Assembly (NCBI GenBank): GCA_020851565.1
Contig: JADZCN010000156.1
Location: 1 to 64,000 of the forward strand
Direction: 5' to 3'
Length of the DNA: 64,000 nt
From: Acidobacteriota bacterium
Lineage (GTDB): Bacteria; Acidobacteriota; Vicinamibacteria; Vicinamibacterales; UBA2999
The position numbers and the translations under genes are program-made. Below are positions 9,710 through 17,427 of this stretch, one piece after another; the first letter of the stretch is position 1, and every line of letters starts with the position of its first letter. A model generated the notes under the pieces. The model worked only from the letters and a program-made list of their open reading frames with translations, made no database searches and was not told the origin of the DNA.

Positions 9710-11335
9710 ATGCTACCCGGAAAGAAGTTGACGCCAGCCGACGGCATTGCCATGGCCCGTCGCCATCTCGGGCTTCTCCTGGTTCCCCCCCTGGTGACAT
9801 TGTTCGCGGCGCTGCTGTATTCGTCACGTCTGCCGGACATGTACGAGTCGGACATGATTATCGCAATCGTTCCGCAACGCGTGCCGGATGAGTTCGTGCG
9901 CTCCACGGTGACACTCCGCACCGAGCAGCGCCTCGACGCCCTGACCATTGAGGTGCTCAGCCGGTCGAACCTCGAGCAGCTCATCCTGGAGTTTGGACTC
10001 TATCCAGAAGAGCGCGCCGCGTTGCCCATGGAAGATGTCGTCGACAAGATGCGTGGAGACCTCGTGGTCGGACTGGAGCCGGTGCGCCGAGGCCCGCGTG
10101 GACCAGAGCCACCGCATGCGTTTCACGTCAGGTTCACCTATTTCGACGGACCCACGGCAGCACAGGTGACACAGAAGGTCGGAACGCTCTTCGTGGAGCA
10201 GAATGCCCGCGATCGCGGTGCCCTTGCCGTGGCGACAAACCAGTTCCTCGAGTCCCAGCTCGCCGACGCCCGGAAGCGGCTCGAGGAGCAAGAGCGTCGG
10301 CTGGAGGCATTTCGGGAACGCCATGGCCAGGAGTTGCCCACACAGCTGCAGACGAACATGCAGGCGATTCAGTCGAAGCAACTCCAGGTGCAGGCCCTGG
10401 TGGAATCGTTGGCCAGGGATCGCGATCGAAAGCAGATGCTCGAACGGCTCTATCGAGAAGCCGCCGCCGAGCCGCCAGCGCTCGCCGCAACCGCGACATC
10501 GCCACCTGGTGCGTCCGGGACCGCCGTGCCGGCAAACGCGACGGCCCGGCAGCAGCTGGCCGCTGCGCGGGCGAACCTGGCCAGTCTGGAGTTGCGCTAC
10601 AAGCCCGAACACCCGGACGTGGTGCGGGCACGCCGGTTGGTGGCGGAGCTTGAACCAAGGGCCGATGCGGAGGCCAGACTGGAGGCCTCGCGATCGACAG
10701 ACCAGGCGCCGATCGCACCGGTGAGCCCGGCGGATGCGGCCCGGCGTGAGAGCCTGAGGCAGATGCTCGCTGAAATCGAAAGCCTGGATCGCCAGACGAC
10801 GTTCAAGGAATCGGAGGAGAATCGGCTCCGCGCCGAAATCGCTGAGTATCAACGTCGCATTGAGGCAGTCCCCGGACTCGAATCCGAGTGGGTCGCGCTG
10901 ACCCGGGACTACCAGACCAATCAGGCAGCGTACACAGATCTCCTGGCTAAGTCTGAGGCGGCCAAGGTCTCCGTGAACTTGGAAGAGCGCCAGATTGGCG
11001 AACAGTTTCGAATCGTCGATCCTGCAGGCATTCCCGTCCACCCCGTGACGTCCGTGCGCGCCCAGATCAACGCCGGTGGTCTGGCACTGGGGCTGCTTCT
11101 CGGTTTCGGATTCGCGGCATTCCTGGAGTTCCGGGATGCGAGCTTCAGGTCTGATACCGATGTGCTCGAGGTATTGGGGTTGCCGGTTCTAGCCACCGTG
11201 CCTCACATCGTCACATCGGTCGAACGACTCAGGCAACGACGCCGCCGGATCGTGGTGTCGCTGGCTTCCGCTCTGTGCGTGGCTGGGGCAGGGTATCTCA
11301 CATGGTCGTTGAAGCTCTGGAAGAGCCTCCTCTGA
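9710..11335 (+). CDS. Polysaccharide chain-length determinant, Wzz/GNVR family
   Basis: A 541-residue inner-membrane co-polymerase. TM1 lies at about residues 21-43. A periplasmic part is rich in coiled coil (LADARKRLEEQERRLEAF region). A GNVR-type segment around VPGLESEWVALTRDYQTNQ is followed by TM2 (GGLALGLLLGFGFAAFLEF). An extra C-terminal hydrophobic segment (SLASALCVAGAGYLTW) is also present. The architecture fits XrtA-associated chain-length proteins. The ATG at 9710 is chosen because the preceding gene stops at 9695; longer in-frame starts would overlap that gene. The partner BY-kinase gene follows after 10 bp. Confidence 0.88.
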   Translation: MLPGKKLTPADGIAMARRHLGLLLVPPLVTLFAALLYSSRLPDMYESDMIIAIVPQRVPDEFVRSTVTLRTEQRLDALTIEVLSRSNLEQLILEFGLYPEERAALPMEDVVDKMRGDLVVGLEPVRRGPRGPEPPHAFHVRFTYFDGPTAAQVTQKVGTLFVEQNARDRGALAVATNQFLESQLADARKRLEEQERRLEAFRERHGQELPTQLQTNMQAIQSKQLQVQALVESLARDRDRKQMLERLYREAAAEPPALAATATSPPGASGTAVPANATARQQLAAARANLASLELRYKPEHPDVVRARRLVAELEPRADAEARLEASRSTDQAPIAPVSPADAARRESLRQMLAEIESLDRQTTFKESEENRLRAEIAEYQRRIEAVPGLESEWVALTRDYQTNQAAYTDLLAKSEAAKVSVNLEERQIGEQFRIVDPAGIPVHPVTSVRAQINAGGLALGLLLGFGFAAFLEFRDASFRSDTDVLEVLGLPVLATVPHIVTSVERLRQRRRRIVVSLASALCVAGAGYLTWSLKLWKSLL

Positions 11336-11345
11336 AGGTAGCAGT

Positions 11346-12248
11346 GTGAATCGAATCAACGAAGCGCTCCGCCGGGCACACCAGCCACAGCAAGCAGAGC
11401 CGACTGCGGGCGACAGGGACGAGGTGTTCGCGCCGGCCTGGAAGGTGGCGGGCAGCGCAGAAGCCTCCGAGTGTCTCGATGTCCCCTCTGATGTGCCCAC
11501 GGCAAGTCGGCTCAGGACGACGGCTGCGGTCTCAGGATCCGCCTCGGTACGTTTTTCGTCCGAGTGGCGCGAGCGGTTAGCCGGTGGCTCCGCGGCGGAT
11601 CCGTCATTGGTGGAGCAATTTCGACGCCTGGCTGCCACGCTGCACCATGCACATCAAGCAAGCGGGCTTAGCAGCGTCATGATCACGAGCGCGTCCCCGG
11701 GGGACGGAAAGACCCTGACCGCCGTCAATCTCGCCCTTGTGCTCGCGGAGTCGTATCGCTACAACGTCTTGCTCGTCGATGCGGACCTGAGGCGCCCTTC
11801 CATCCCGAGCGTGCTCGATCTCTCGCAAGGCAGTGGCCTCAGCGAAGTTCTGCGCGCTCCGACTGAACAGAAGCTGGCGCTCGTTCCAGTCACGGAACGA
11901 TTGACCCTGCTGCCGGCTGGTCAGCCCATCGCTAACTCGATCGAAGCGCTCACGTCGCCGCGGATGCGACAGATCCTGCAGGAGGCCTCCACGCGGTTCG
12001 ACTGGGTCATCCTGGATGCCCCCCCCGTCGGCCCCACCACCGATGCCCGGATTCTCACGCAGATGGTGAATGGCACCCTGTTCGTGATCCACGCAGGCCA
12101 GACGCAGTACCCCGATGTGCAGATGGCCATCGATGGCATTGGGCGAGAACAGATTCTGGGTGTCGTCTTGAACGGCGTCGAGCAGACGCCTTCAAGCGAC
12201 TACTACTACTACTACGGGGCGCCTCGCAGCAGCGAGAACAAGAGCTGA
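11346..12248 (+). CDS. Tyrosine autokinase (BY-kinase, CpsD/XrtA-associated)
   Basis: A cytoplasmic BY-kinase of 300 residues that works with the upstream Wzz-like protein to control polymer length. It shows Walker A SASPGDGKT at about 115-123, Walker A' VLLVDADLRRP, Walker B WVILDAPP, and a C-terminal cluster of five consecutive tyrosines at about 286-290 as the autophosphorylation site. The N-terminus MNRINEALRRA is typical of the XrtA subgroup. The GTG start is preceded by GAAGG at suitable spacing. The likely cognate phosphatase is encoded far away at about 52.1-52.7 kb. Confidence 0.93.
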   Translation: MNRINEALRRAHQPQQAEPTAGDRDEVFAPAWKVAGSAEASECLDVPSDVPTASRLRTTAAVSGSASVRFSSEWRERLAGGSAADPSLVEQFRRLAATLHHAHQASGLSSVMITSASPGDGKTLTAVNLALVLAESYRYNVLLVDADLRRPSIPSVLDLSQGSGLSEVLRAPTEQKLALVPVTERLTLLPAGQPIANSIEALTSPRMRQILQEASTRFDWVILDAPPVGPTTDARILTQMVNGTLFVIHAGQTQYPDVQMAIDGIGREQILGVVLNGVEQTPSSDYYYYYGAPRSSENKS

Positions 12249-12253
12249 ACGGC

Positions 12254-13651
12254 ATGTATCGGGTTCTCACTGGCAACCTCGGCGTCCGTAGAACGGCTCT
12301 GGTTCTCGTCGAGCACGTGGTGATCGTGTTATCGGTCGTGGTTGCCGCCGCGATCCGGATCGGGCTCCCGGATCAGCCGATAACGGCCCTGTCCGATTGG
12401 CTGGGACGAGCCGTGGTGGTGGCCGTCGTGCTGCAGGTGTGCCTGCACTACGGTGACCTGTACGATCTGCGGACGCTGGCCGACCGGCGGGACCTGCTCA
12501 TTGGGCTCGTGCGCGCCCTCGGCGCCGCCTCCGTCATTCTCGCGATTCTCTACTACCTGCTGCCCCAGCTCATCATCGGGCGCGGCGTGTTCGCGCTGGC
12601 GACCATGCTCATTGTCGCCCTCGTCGCGGGATGGCGCATCGCGTTCGAGTGGCTGTCTCTGCGCGGAGGGCCCACCGAACGTCTCCTCATCGTCGGGACT
12701 GGTCCGGCGGCGGTGACTCTGGCACGCGAGCTCTTCGAACGCCGCAGCGAGCTCGGCGTGGATCTGGTCGGTTTCGTGGACAACGACCCCGCAAGGGTGG
12801 GAGCGACGGTGATCAATCCGGGAGTCATTGGCACCGTTGCCGACATCCCCGGCATCGTTCGCGGGCAAGGCGTGGACCGCGTGGTCGTCAGCCTGGCCGA
12901 CGCGCGTGGAAAGCTCAACATGGACGAGCTGCTCGCCATGAAACTGAACGATGGCGTGCGCTTCGATCACCTGGCGTCGGTCTACGAGCAATACACCGGC
13001 AAGATCGCCGTCGAGAACCTCCGCCCCAGCTGGATGATCTTCTCCGACGGGTTCCGCAAGAGTGCCACGCTCGAGGCCGTGAAGCGGCTGTCGGACGTCG
13101 CGTTTGCTCTCGTCGGCCTGCTTCTGTCGGCCCCGCTCATGTTGATGACCGCGCTCGCGCTCAAGGTCGGGTCACCAGGTCCCCTCCTCTACAGTCAGCG
13201 CCGCGTCGGCAGGGATGGCGTACCCTTCACGATCTACAAGTTCCGGTCGATGCGCGTCGATGCGGAGGCCACCACCGGGGCTGTCTGGTCCAGGGGGGAC
13301 GACCCCAGGGTCACGCCCGTCGGTCGATTTCTGCGACGGACGCGCCTGGACGAGCTGCCGCAGCTCTGGAACGTGCTGAAGGGCGACATGAGCTTCGTGG
13401 GGCCGCGCCCCGAGCGGCCCGAGTTCGTCGCCGATCTGACGCGGCAGATCCCGTTCTACGGGCAGCGTCATGTCGTCCGCCCCGGTCTCACGGGCTGGGC
13501 CCAGGTGCGCCACCGCTACGGATCGACTGTCGAAGACGCGCAGGAGAAGTTGCAGTACGACCTCTTCTACATCAAGCACATGTCGATCGCATTCGACATC
13601 TACATCGTCGTGGACACCATCAAGACCGTGCTGGTCCGCGGCGGATCGTAG
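12254..13651 (+). CDS. Priming polyprenyl-phosphate glycosyl-1-phosphate transferase
   Basis: Transfers the first sugar phosphate to undecaprenyl phosphate at the inner membrane and so starts the repeat unit. The 465 residues comprise about four N-terminal membrane helices, a Rossmann-like cytoplasmic segment (LLIVGTGPAAVTLARELF), a further helix, and the C-terminal bacterial sugar-transferase domain with KFRSMR, RRTRLDELPQLWNVLKGDMS and FVGPRPERPEF. The architecture fits the TIGR03025/TIGR03013 EPS family. The sugar specificity cannot be read from the sequence. The gene lies 5 bp after the kinase gene and 3 bp before the deacetylase gene. Confidence 0.93.
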   Translation: MYRVLTGNLGVRRTALVLVEHVVIVLSVVVAAAIRIGLPDQPITALSDWLGRAVVVAVVLQVCLHYGDLYDLRTLADRRDLLIGLVRALGAASVILAILYYLLPQLIIGRGVFALATMLIVALVAGWRIAFEWLSLRGGPTERLLIVGTGPAAVTLARELFERRSELGVDLVGFVDNDPARVGATVINPGVIGTVADIPGIVRGQGVDRVVVSLADARGKLNMDELLAMKLNDGVRFDHLASVYEQYTGKIAVENLRPSWMIFSDGFRKSATLEAVKRLSDVAFALVGLLLSAPLMLMTALALKVGSPGPLLYSQRRVGRDGVPFTIYKFRSMRVDAEATTGAVWSRGDDPRVTPVGRFLRRTRLDELPQLWNVLKGDMSFVGPRPERPEFVADLTRQIPFYGQRHVVRPGLTGWAQVRHRYGSTVEDAQEKLQYDLFYIKHMSIAFDIYIVVDTIKTVLVRGGS

Positions 13652-13654
13652 GTC

Positions 13655-14521
13655 GTGGCTGCCATCATCAACGCGATGACCGTGGACGTGGAGGACTACT
13701 TCCACGTGTCGGCGTTCGCGGACGTGGTCTCGCCGTCCGACTGGCCCTCCTACGAAAGCCGGGTATCGGCCAACACGGATCGAATCCTCGCCATCCTCGA
13801 CAAGGCGGGCGTCCAAGCCACGTTCTTTGTCTTGGGCTGGGTGGCCGAACGGTTCCCCGAACTCGTCCGCCGGATTCACCTGGCCGGCCACGAACTGGCA
13901 TCGCACAGCTACGACCACGGGCTGGTCTACAGCAAGACCCCGGAGACGTTCCGGGCCGACTTGTGCCGTGCCCGGGCCGCCATTGAAGACGCCGCGGGGG
14001 TGACCGTCCGCGGCTATCGAGCCCCGAGCTACTCCATCACAAGCCAGTCACTATGGGCGCTGGACGTGCTCGCCAGCGAAGGGTACACCTACGATTCGAG
14101 CATTTACCCGATTCGACACGATCGATACGGTATCCCTAGTTGGGAGAGGCACATACACAGAGTGGAGCGAGGTGGGCGTGCCTTTTGGGAGCTGCCGGGT
14201 TCCACGGTTCGGCACTTCGGTATGAACCTCCCTATAGGCGGAGGCGGGTATTTCAGGCTTTTGCCCTATTGGTGGACGAGGCGGGGCATACAGACCGTCA
14301 ACCAGGTTGAGGGAAAGGCGGCGATCTTCTACCTGCATCCCTGGGAGGTCGACCCGGAACAGCCTCGACTGAACGCTGGTGCGCTTTCGCGGTTTCGCCA
14401 CTACTACAACCTGGGCGAAACCGAGTCTCGGCTTCGCCGGCTGTTGAAAGAGTTCAGGTTCGGGACTGTGACCCAGGTGCTCGACCACGCACGTGCGAAT
14501 ACATTTACCTCTATAGGCTGA
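13655..14521 (+). CDS. Polysaccharide deacetylase, XrtA-associated
   Basis: A NodB-type deacetylase of 288 residues, expected to remove N- or O-acetyl groups from the polymer or an intermediate. The metal and catalytic motifs are visible: TVDVEDYFH near the N-terminus, HELASHSYDH (H-x-x-x-H metal site), RGYRAPSYSI, and IFYLHPWEVD towards the C-terminus. The arrangement matches the XrtA-associated deacetylase subgroup (TIGR03006-like). No signal peptide is seen. The GTG start at 13655 follows the upstream stop by 3 bp. It closes the core operon; a 270-bp gap with a sigma-54-like promoter follows. Confidence 0.93.
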   Translation: MAAIINAMTVDVEDYFHVSAFADVVSPSDWPSYESRVSANTDRILAILDKAGVQATFFVLGWVAERFPELVRRIHLAGHELASHSYDHGLVYSKTPETFRADLCRARAAIEDAAGVTVRGYRAPSYSITSQSLWALDVLASEGYTYDSSIYPIRHDRYGIPSWERHIHRVERGGRAFWELPGSTVRHFGMNLPIGGGGYFRLLPYWWTRRGIQTVNQVEGKAAIFYLHPWEVDPEQPRLNAGALSRFRHYYNLGETESRLRRLLKEFRFGTVTQVLDHARANTFTSIG

Positions 14522-14617
14522 CTTTCTTCGGCTGCGCCACGGCTAACCTCCCCGGGTTTCGTGCCGAGAAGTCCTGCAGGCCCAGATGCTTAGGGCTACC
14601 AAGCCCCGCTTGTCCGA

Positions 14618-14633
14618 TGGCCAGCCGTTTGCT
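14618..14633 (+). promoter_or_regulatory. Candidate sigma-54 (-24/-12) promoter for the ACP operon
   Basis: TGGCCAGCCGTTTGCT matches the consensus TGGCACG-N4-TTGCW at all but two positions and has the obligatory 10 bases between GG and GC. It lies in the only sizeable gap (14522-14791) of the plus-strand cluster, about 160 bp upstream of the acyl carrier protein gene. It is inferred by eye. Confidence 0.5.
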
Positions 14634-14715
14634 TTGGAGCTGGGCTGTGCAGTCCCTTCAGCAGATGAGGGCGCGCAACCGGGGATTCCCAGTCGGCCTG
14701 GGGTCCAGCCTGCAC

Positions 14716-14755
14716 TCCGACTGGGGTGTAAGTCATCCGACTGGGGTGTAAGTCA
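14716..14755. repeat. Two tandem copies of a 20-bp unit in the ACP leader
   Basis: TCCGACTGGGGTGTAAGTCA occurs twice in direct, perfect tandem, between the candidate sigma-54 element and the ACP start codon. It would be in the 5' leader of the transcript. It could be a regulator binding repeat or a replication-slippage duplication. Confidence 0.8.
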
Positions 14756-14791
14756 GAGGGCGAAGCTGTGTACTGGGAGAAAGAGCTCGCT

Positions 14792-15061
14792 ATGGTTGAA
14801 ACGTTTGCGTCTGAGATCAAGGCCTTTATCATCAGCAATTTCCTTTTCGGACAGGAGGCGGCGAGCTTTGCCGACGATCAGTCGTTTCTGGAAAGCGGCA
14901 TCATCGACTCGACCGGCCTCCTGGAGCTGGTTTCCTTCGTCGAGCAGCGATATGGCGTTTCCATTGCGGACCGCGAACTCGTACCCGAGAACCTCGACTC
15001 CCTGAAGAACATCAGCCAATTCGTTGCCCGCAAGCTCGACGCCGTCGGGGCGAAGGGTTAG
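14792..15061 (+). CDS. Acyl carrier protein
   Basis: A small acidic carrier protein of 89 residues. The probable phosphopantetheine-attachment serine is Ser40 in SGIIDSTGLLELV, with the canonical DSL altered to DST. Length and four-helix pattern fit the stand-alone carriers of XrtA-type loci. The ATG at 14792 is preferred because AAGAG/GGAGA lies upstream at suitable spacing; a GTG at 14768 would add 8 residues. It presumably carries an acyl or aminoacyl group activated by the AMP ligase at 52.7-54.3 kb and handed to FemAB/GNAT-type transferases such as the next gene. The substrate is unknown. Confidence 0.85.
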   Translation: MVETFASEIKAFIISNFLFGQEAASFADDQSFLESGIIDSTGLLELVSFVEQRYGVSIADRELVPENLDSLKNISQFVARKLDAVGAKG

Positions 15062-15120
15062 CAGAGTCCTCCCTTGGAACACTCGTCCCTCGCTGCTCGG
15101 CTGGAGCACCCGATCTCAGG

Positions 15121-16149
15121 ATGAACATCATCCGTTGCGACGCGGCGTACGAGGCCGCCTGGGCTGCATTCGTGCGGGAGTCTCCTCGCGCCTCCTTCTA
15201 CCACCGCTGGGAGTGGCGGGCCATAAACGAGCGCTGTTTCGGACACAAGACCGCATACGTCGCGGCCATGAAAGGCGGGCGCATCGCCGGGGTGTTCCCG
15301 ATCGTCCGCGTCAAGAGCCTGTTGTTCGGCAACGTGGCCTGCTCAATGCCCTTCGTGAACTACGGAGGCCCGTGCGGCGAGTCCGACGAGATCGAGCAGC
15401 TGCTGCTGGAAGCGGCTGCTGGTGTCGCCGACGAATGGCGCGTGGATTACCTCGAGATTCGGAGCCAGCGCCACCTGGGCGAGCGCTACCCGTGCTCGGA
15501 TCACAAGGTAAGCATGGCGATCGCACTCGAGTCCGACCCGGATGTCGTCCTGGACCGCATGAAGCGGGAGCAGCGCGCCGAGATTCGTCGTGCCTACAAG
15601 AACGGTTTCGTTGCCAGGTTCGGCCCTGAGTTGATCGACGACTTCTACACGGTGCTCTCCGAGAGCTGGCGCGACCTGGGAACACCGATCTACAAGGTCG
15701 ACTACCTGAAGGCCATCCTCGCGGCCTTCCCCGACGCCACGCGCGTCTGCGTCGTCTACGATGCGGCCGGTCGGCCAGCCGCCGGTGCGTTCGACGGCCT
15801 GCACAACGGGGTCGTCGAAGGTATGTGGCTGGGCATGCGGAGCGAGTACCGAAAGCAGCTTGTGGGGTACGTGCTGTACTGGGAGCTGATCAAGCACGCG
15901 TGCGAGATGGGCTATCGCTCGTTTCACCTCGGACGGTCGTCGAAGGATTCGGGGGGAGAACAGTTCAAGAAGAAATGGAACGCCGAGACATTGCAGTTGT
16001 ACTGGCAGTACGTCCTGCGAACTCGGACGGACATTCCTGAGCTGAATCCGACAAACCCCAGGTACCAACTGGCCATCAAGGCCTGGCAGAAGCTTCCCTT
16101 GTCAATGACACAGGCGCTGGGGCCGTTGCTGGCTCGGAGCATTCCTTAG
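15121..16149 (+). CDS. FemAB-related protein, XrtA/PEP-CTERM-associated
   Basis: A 342-residue protein of the FemAB/GNAT-fold superfamily seen in PEP-CTERM loci (TIGR03019-like). Family-like features are the N-terminal SFYHRWEWR, the central MKREQRAEIRRAYKNG and the C-terminal FHLGRSSKDSGGEQFKKKW. Classical FemAB proteins transfer amino acids to cell-wall precursors; the substrate of this subgroup is not established. Location directly after the ACP suggests use of a carrier-bound donor, which is inference. No signal peptide is seen, so a cytoplasmic role is likely. Confidence 0.9.
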   Translation: MNIIRCDAAYEAAWAAFVRESPRASFYHRWEWRAINERCFGHKTAYVAAMKGGRIAGVFPIVRVKSLLFGNVACSMPFVNYGGPCGESDEIEQLLLEAAAGVADEWRVDYLEIRSQRHLGERYPCSDHKVSMAIALESDPDVVLDRMKREQRAEIRRAYKNGFVARFGPELIDDFYTVLSESWRDLGTPIYKVDYLKAILAAFPDATRVCVVYDAAGRPAAGAFDGLHNGVVEGMWLGMRSEYRKQLVGYVLYWELIKHACEMGYRSFHLGRSSKDSGGEQFKKKWNAETLQLYWQYVLRTRTDIPELNPTNPRYQLAIKAWQKLPLSMTQALGPLLARSIP

Positions 16150-16152
16150 GTC

Positions 16153-17427
16153 ATGTTGCGCCACCTGGCCCCAGCCGGAGCGCCCATTCGGTTCGTGGAC
16201 CTCATACGGGGAGGCGTGACCACGGCCTCGATCAGGGACACCGGCGAGGTTCTTCGACAGCACATCAAGGACAAGTTCGCCGTTCGGCATGTGGTTCTGA
16301 CGGTCACCGGACGTGCAGGCATGACGCTGCTGTTGCGGGCGCTGCAACGCCTGGCGCCGGCGGAGCGCAACGAGGTCGTGCTGCCCTCCTACACGTGTTA
16401 CTCGCTGGCCGCATCGGCGATCAAGGCTGGGCTGCGACCGCGCATCGTGGACATCTCCCCGCGGACGCTGGACTTTGCCCCAGAGAGCCTGGAGCGCACG
16501 GACTTCTCCAGGGTCCTGGCCATCGTGGCCTCGAACCTCTATGGTCTGCCCAACGACCTGCCTTCGCTCTCGACTCTTGCCCGTGATCGCGGCGTCTTCC
16601 TCATCGACGACGCGGCCCAGTCGATGGGTGCGCAGGTCGGCGGACGATGGTCAGGGACGTGGGGTGACGCGGGGTTGTTCAGTTTCGACAAGGGAAAGCC
16701 CGTGTCGGCCATCGACGGCGGGGTCGTCGTTACCAACTCCGATGCCGTGGCGGACGCACTGAACGACGAGGGGAAAGGCCTCGAGTCTCCTCAGTTGGCG
16801 GAGTCCGCGAGGAACGTCGTGAAAGCCGTGGCGTACGCCACCCTTCTGCGACCATGGCTGTACTGGATTCCGCAGCGAATCCCGCAGTTGGGGCTGGGCA
16901 AGACCGTGTACTCGACCGAGTTCCCGATGGAGACGCCCAGCCGCTTCCTGGCGGCTCTCGGCTCCACCGCTCTGGATCACCTGGACGAGTACACCCAGGC
17001 GAGGACCAGGAACGCCGTCGCCCTTCTCCAGTCGCTGAAGGGTCTGGCTCGTGTGGCCACGATCACGCCGAATGCCCGGGCGACGCCGACTTATCTGCGG
17101 CTGCCAATCCTGGTCGACAGCCCTCGGACACAGCAGGCGGCAATCGGGGCCCTTCAGGAGGGCGGGATCGGAGCATCTGGGTCGTACCCCGCGTCCCTGG
17201 CGGATATCCCCGAGTTGAGGGGTGTTCTCCGTCATCAGGGACGCGAGGCCGAAAGCGGGCGCCATGTCGCCGGTCGCATCGTCACGCTTCCGACGCACCC
17301 CTACGTCAGTTCGCCAGACATCTCACGGATGGTCGAGGTGCTGACGCGCGTTGTCGCCTCGCCAGCTCTTCAGGACGTTGCCATGCCCGGCGGTGACGGA
17401 AAGCCAAGACCGGTATGTGCGGAATAG
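16153..17427 (+). CDS. DegT/DnrJ/EryC1/StrS-family aminotransferase-like protein
   Basis: A 424-residue fold-type I PLP enzyme. Visible motifs are VLPSYTCYSLAASA, the PLP-ring region LIDDAAQSMGA, and GDAGLFSFDKGKPVSAIDGG in which K182 is the likely Schiff-base lysine (S-F-x-x-x-K). Family members aminate nucleotide-linked keto sugars. The flanks differ somewhat from typical sugar aminotransferases, so a related PLP reaction is possible. It overlaps the next gene by 13 bp, which suggests coupled expression. Confidence 0.85.
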   Translation: MLRHLAPAGAPIRFVDLIRGGVTTASIRDTGEVLRQHIKDKFAVRHVVLTVTGRAGMTLLLRALQRLAPAERNEVVLPSYTCYSLAASAIKAGLRPRIVDISPRTLDFAPESLERTDFSRVLAIVASNLYGLPNDLPSLSTLARDRGVFLIDDAAQSMGAQVGGRWSGTWGDAGLFSFDKGKPVSAIDGGVVVTNSDAVADALNDEGKGLESPQLAESARNVVKAVAYATLLRPWLYWIPQRIPQLGLGKTVYSTEFPMETPSRFLAALGSTALDHLDEYTQARTRNAVALLQSLKGLARVATITPNARATPTYLRLPILVDSPRTQQAAIGALQEGGIGASGSYPASLADIPELRGVLRHQGREAESGRHVAGRIVTLPTHPYVSSPDISRMVEVLTRVVASPALQDVAMPGGDGKPRPVCAE

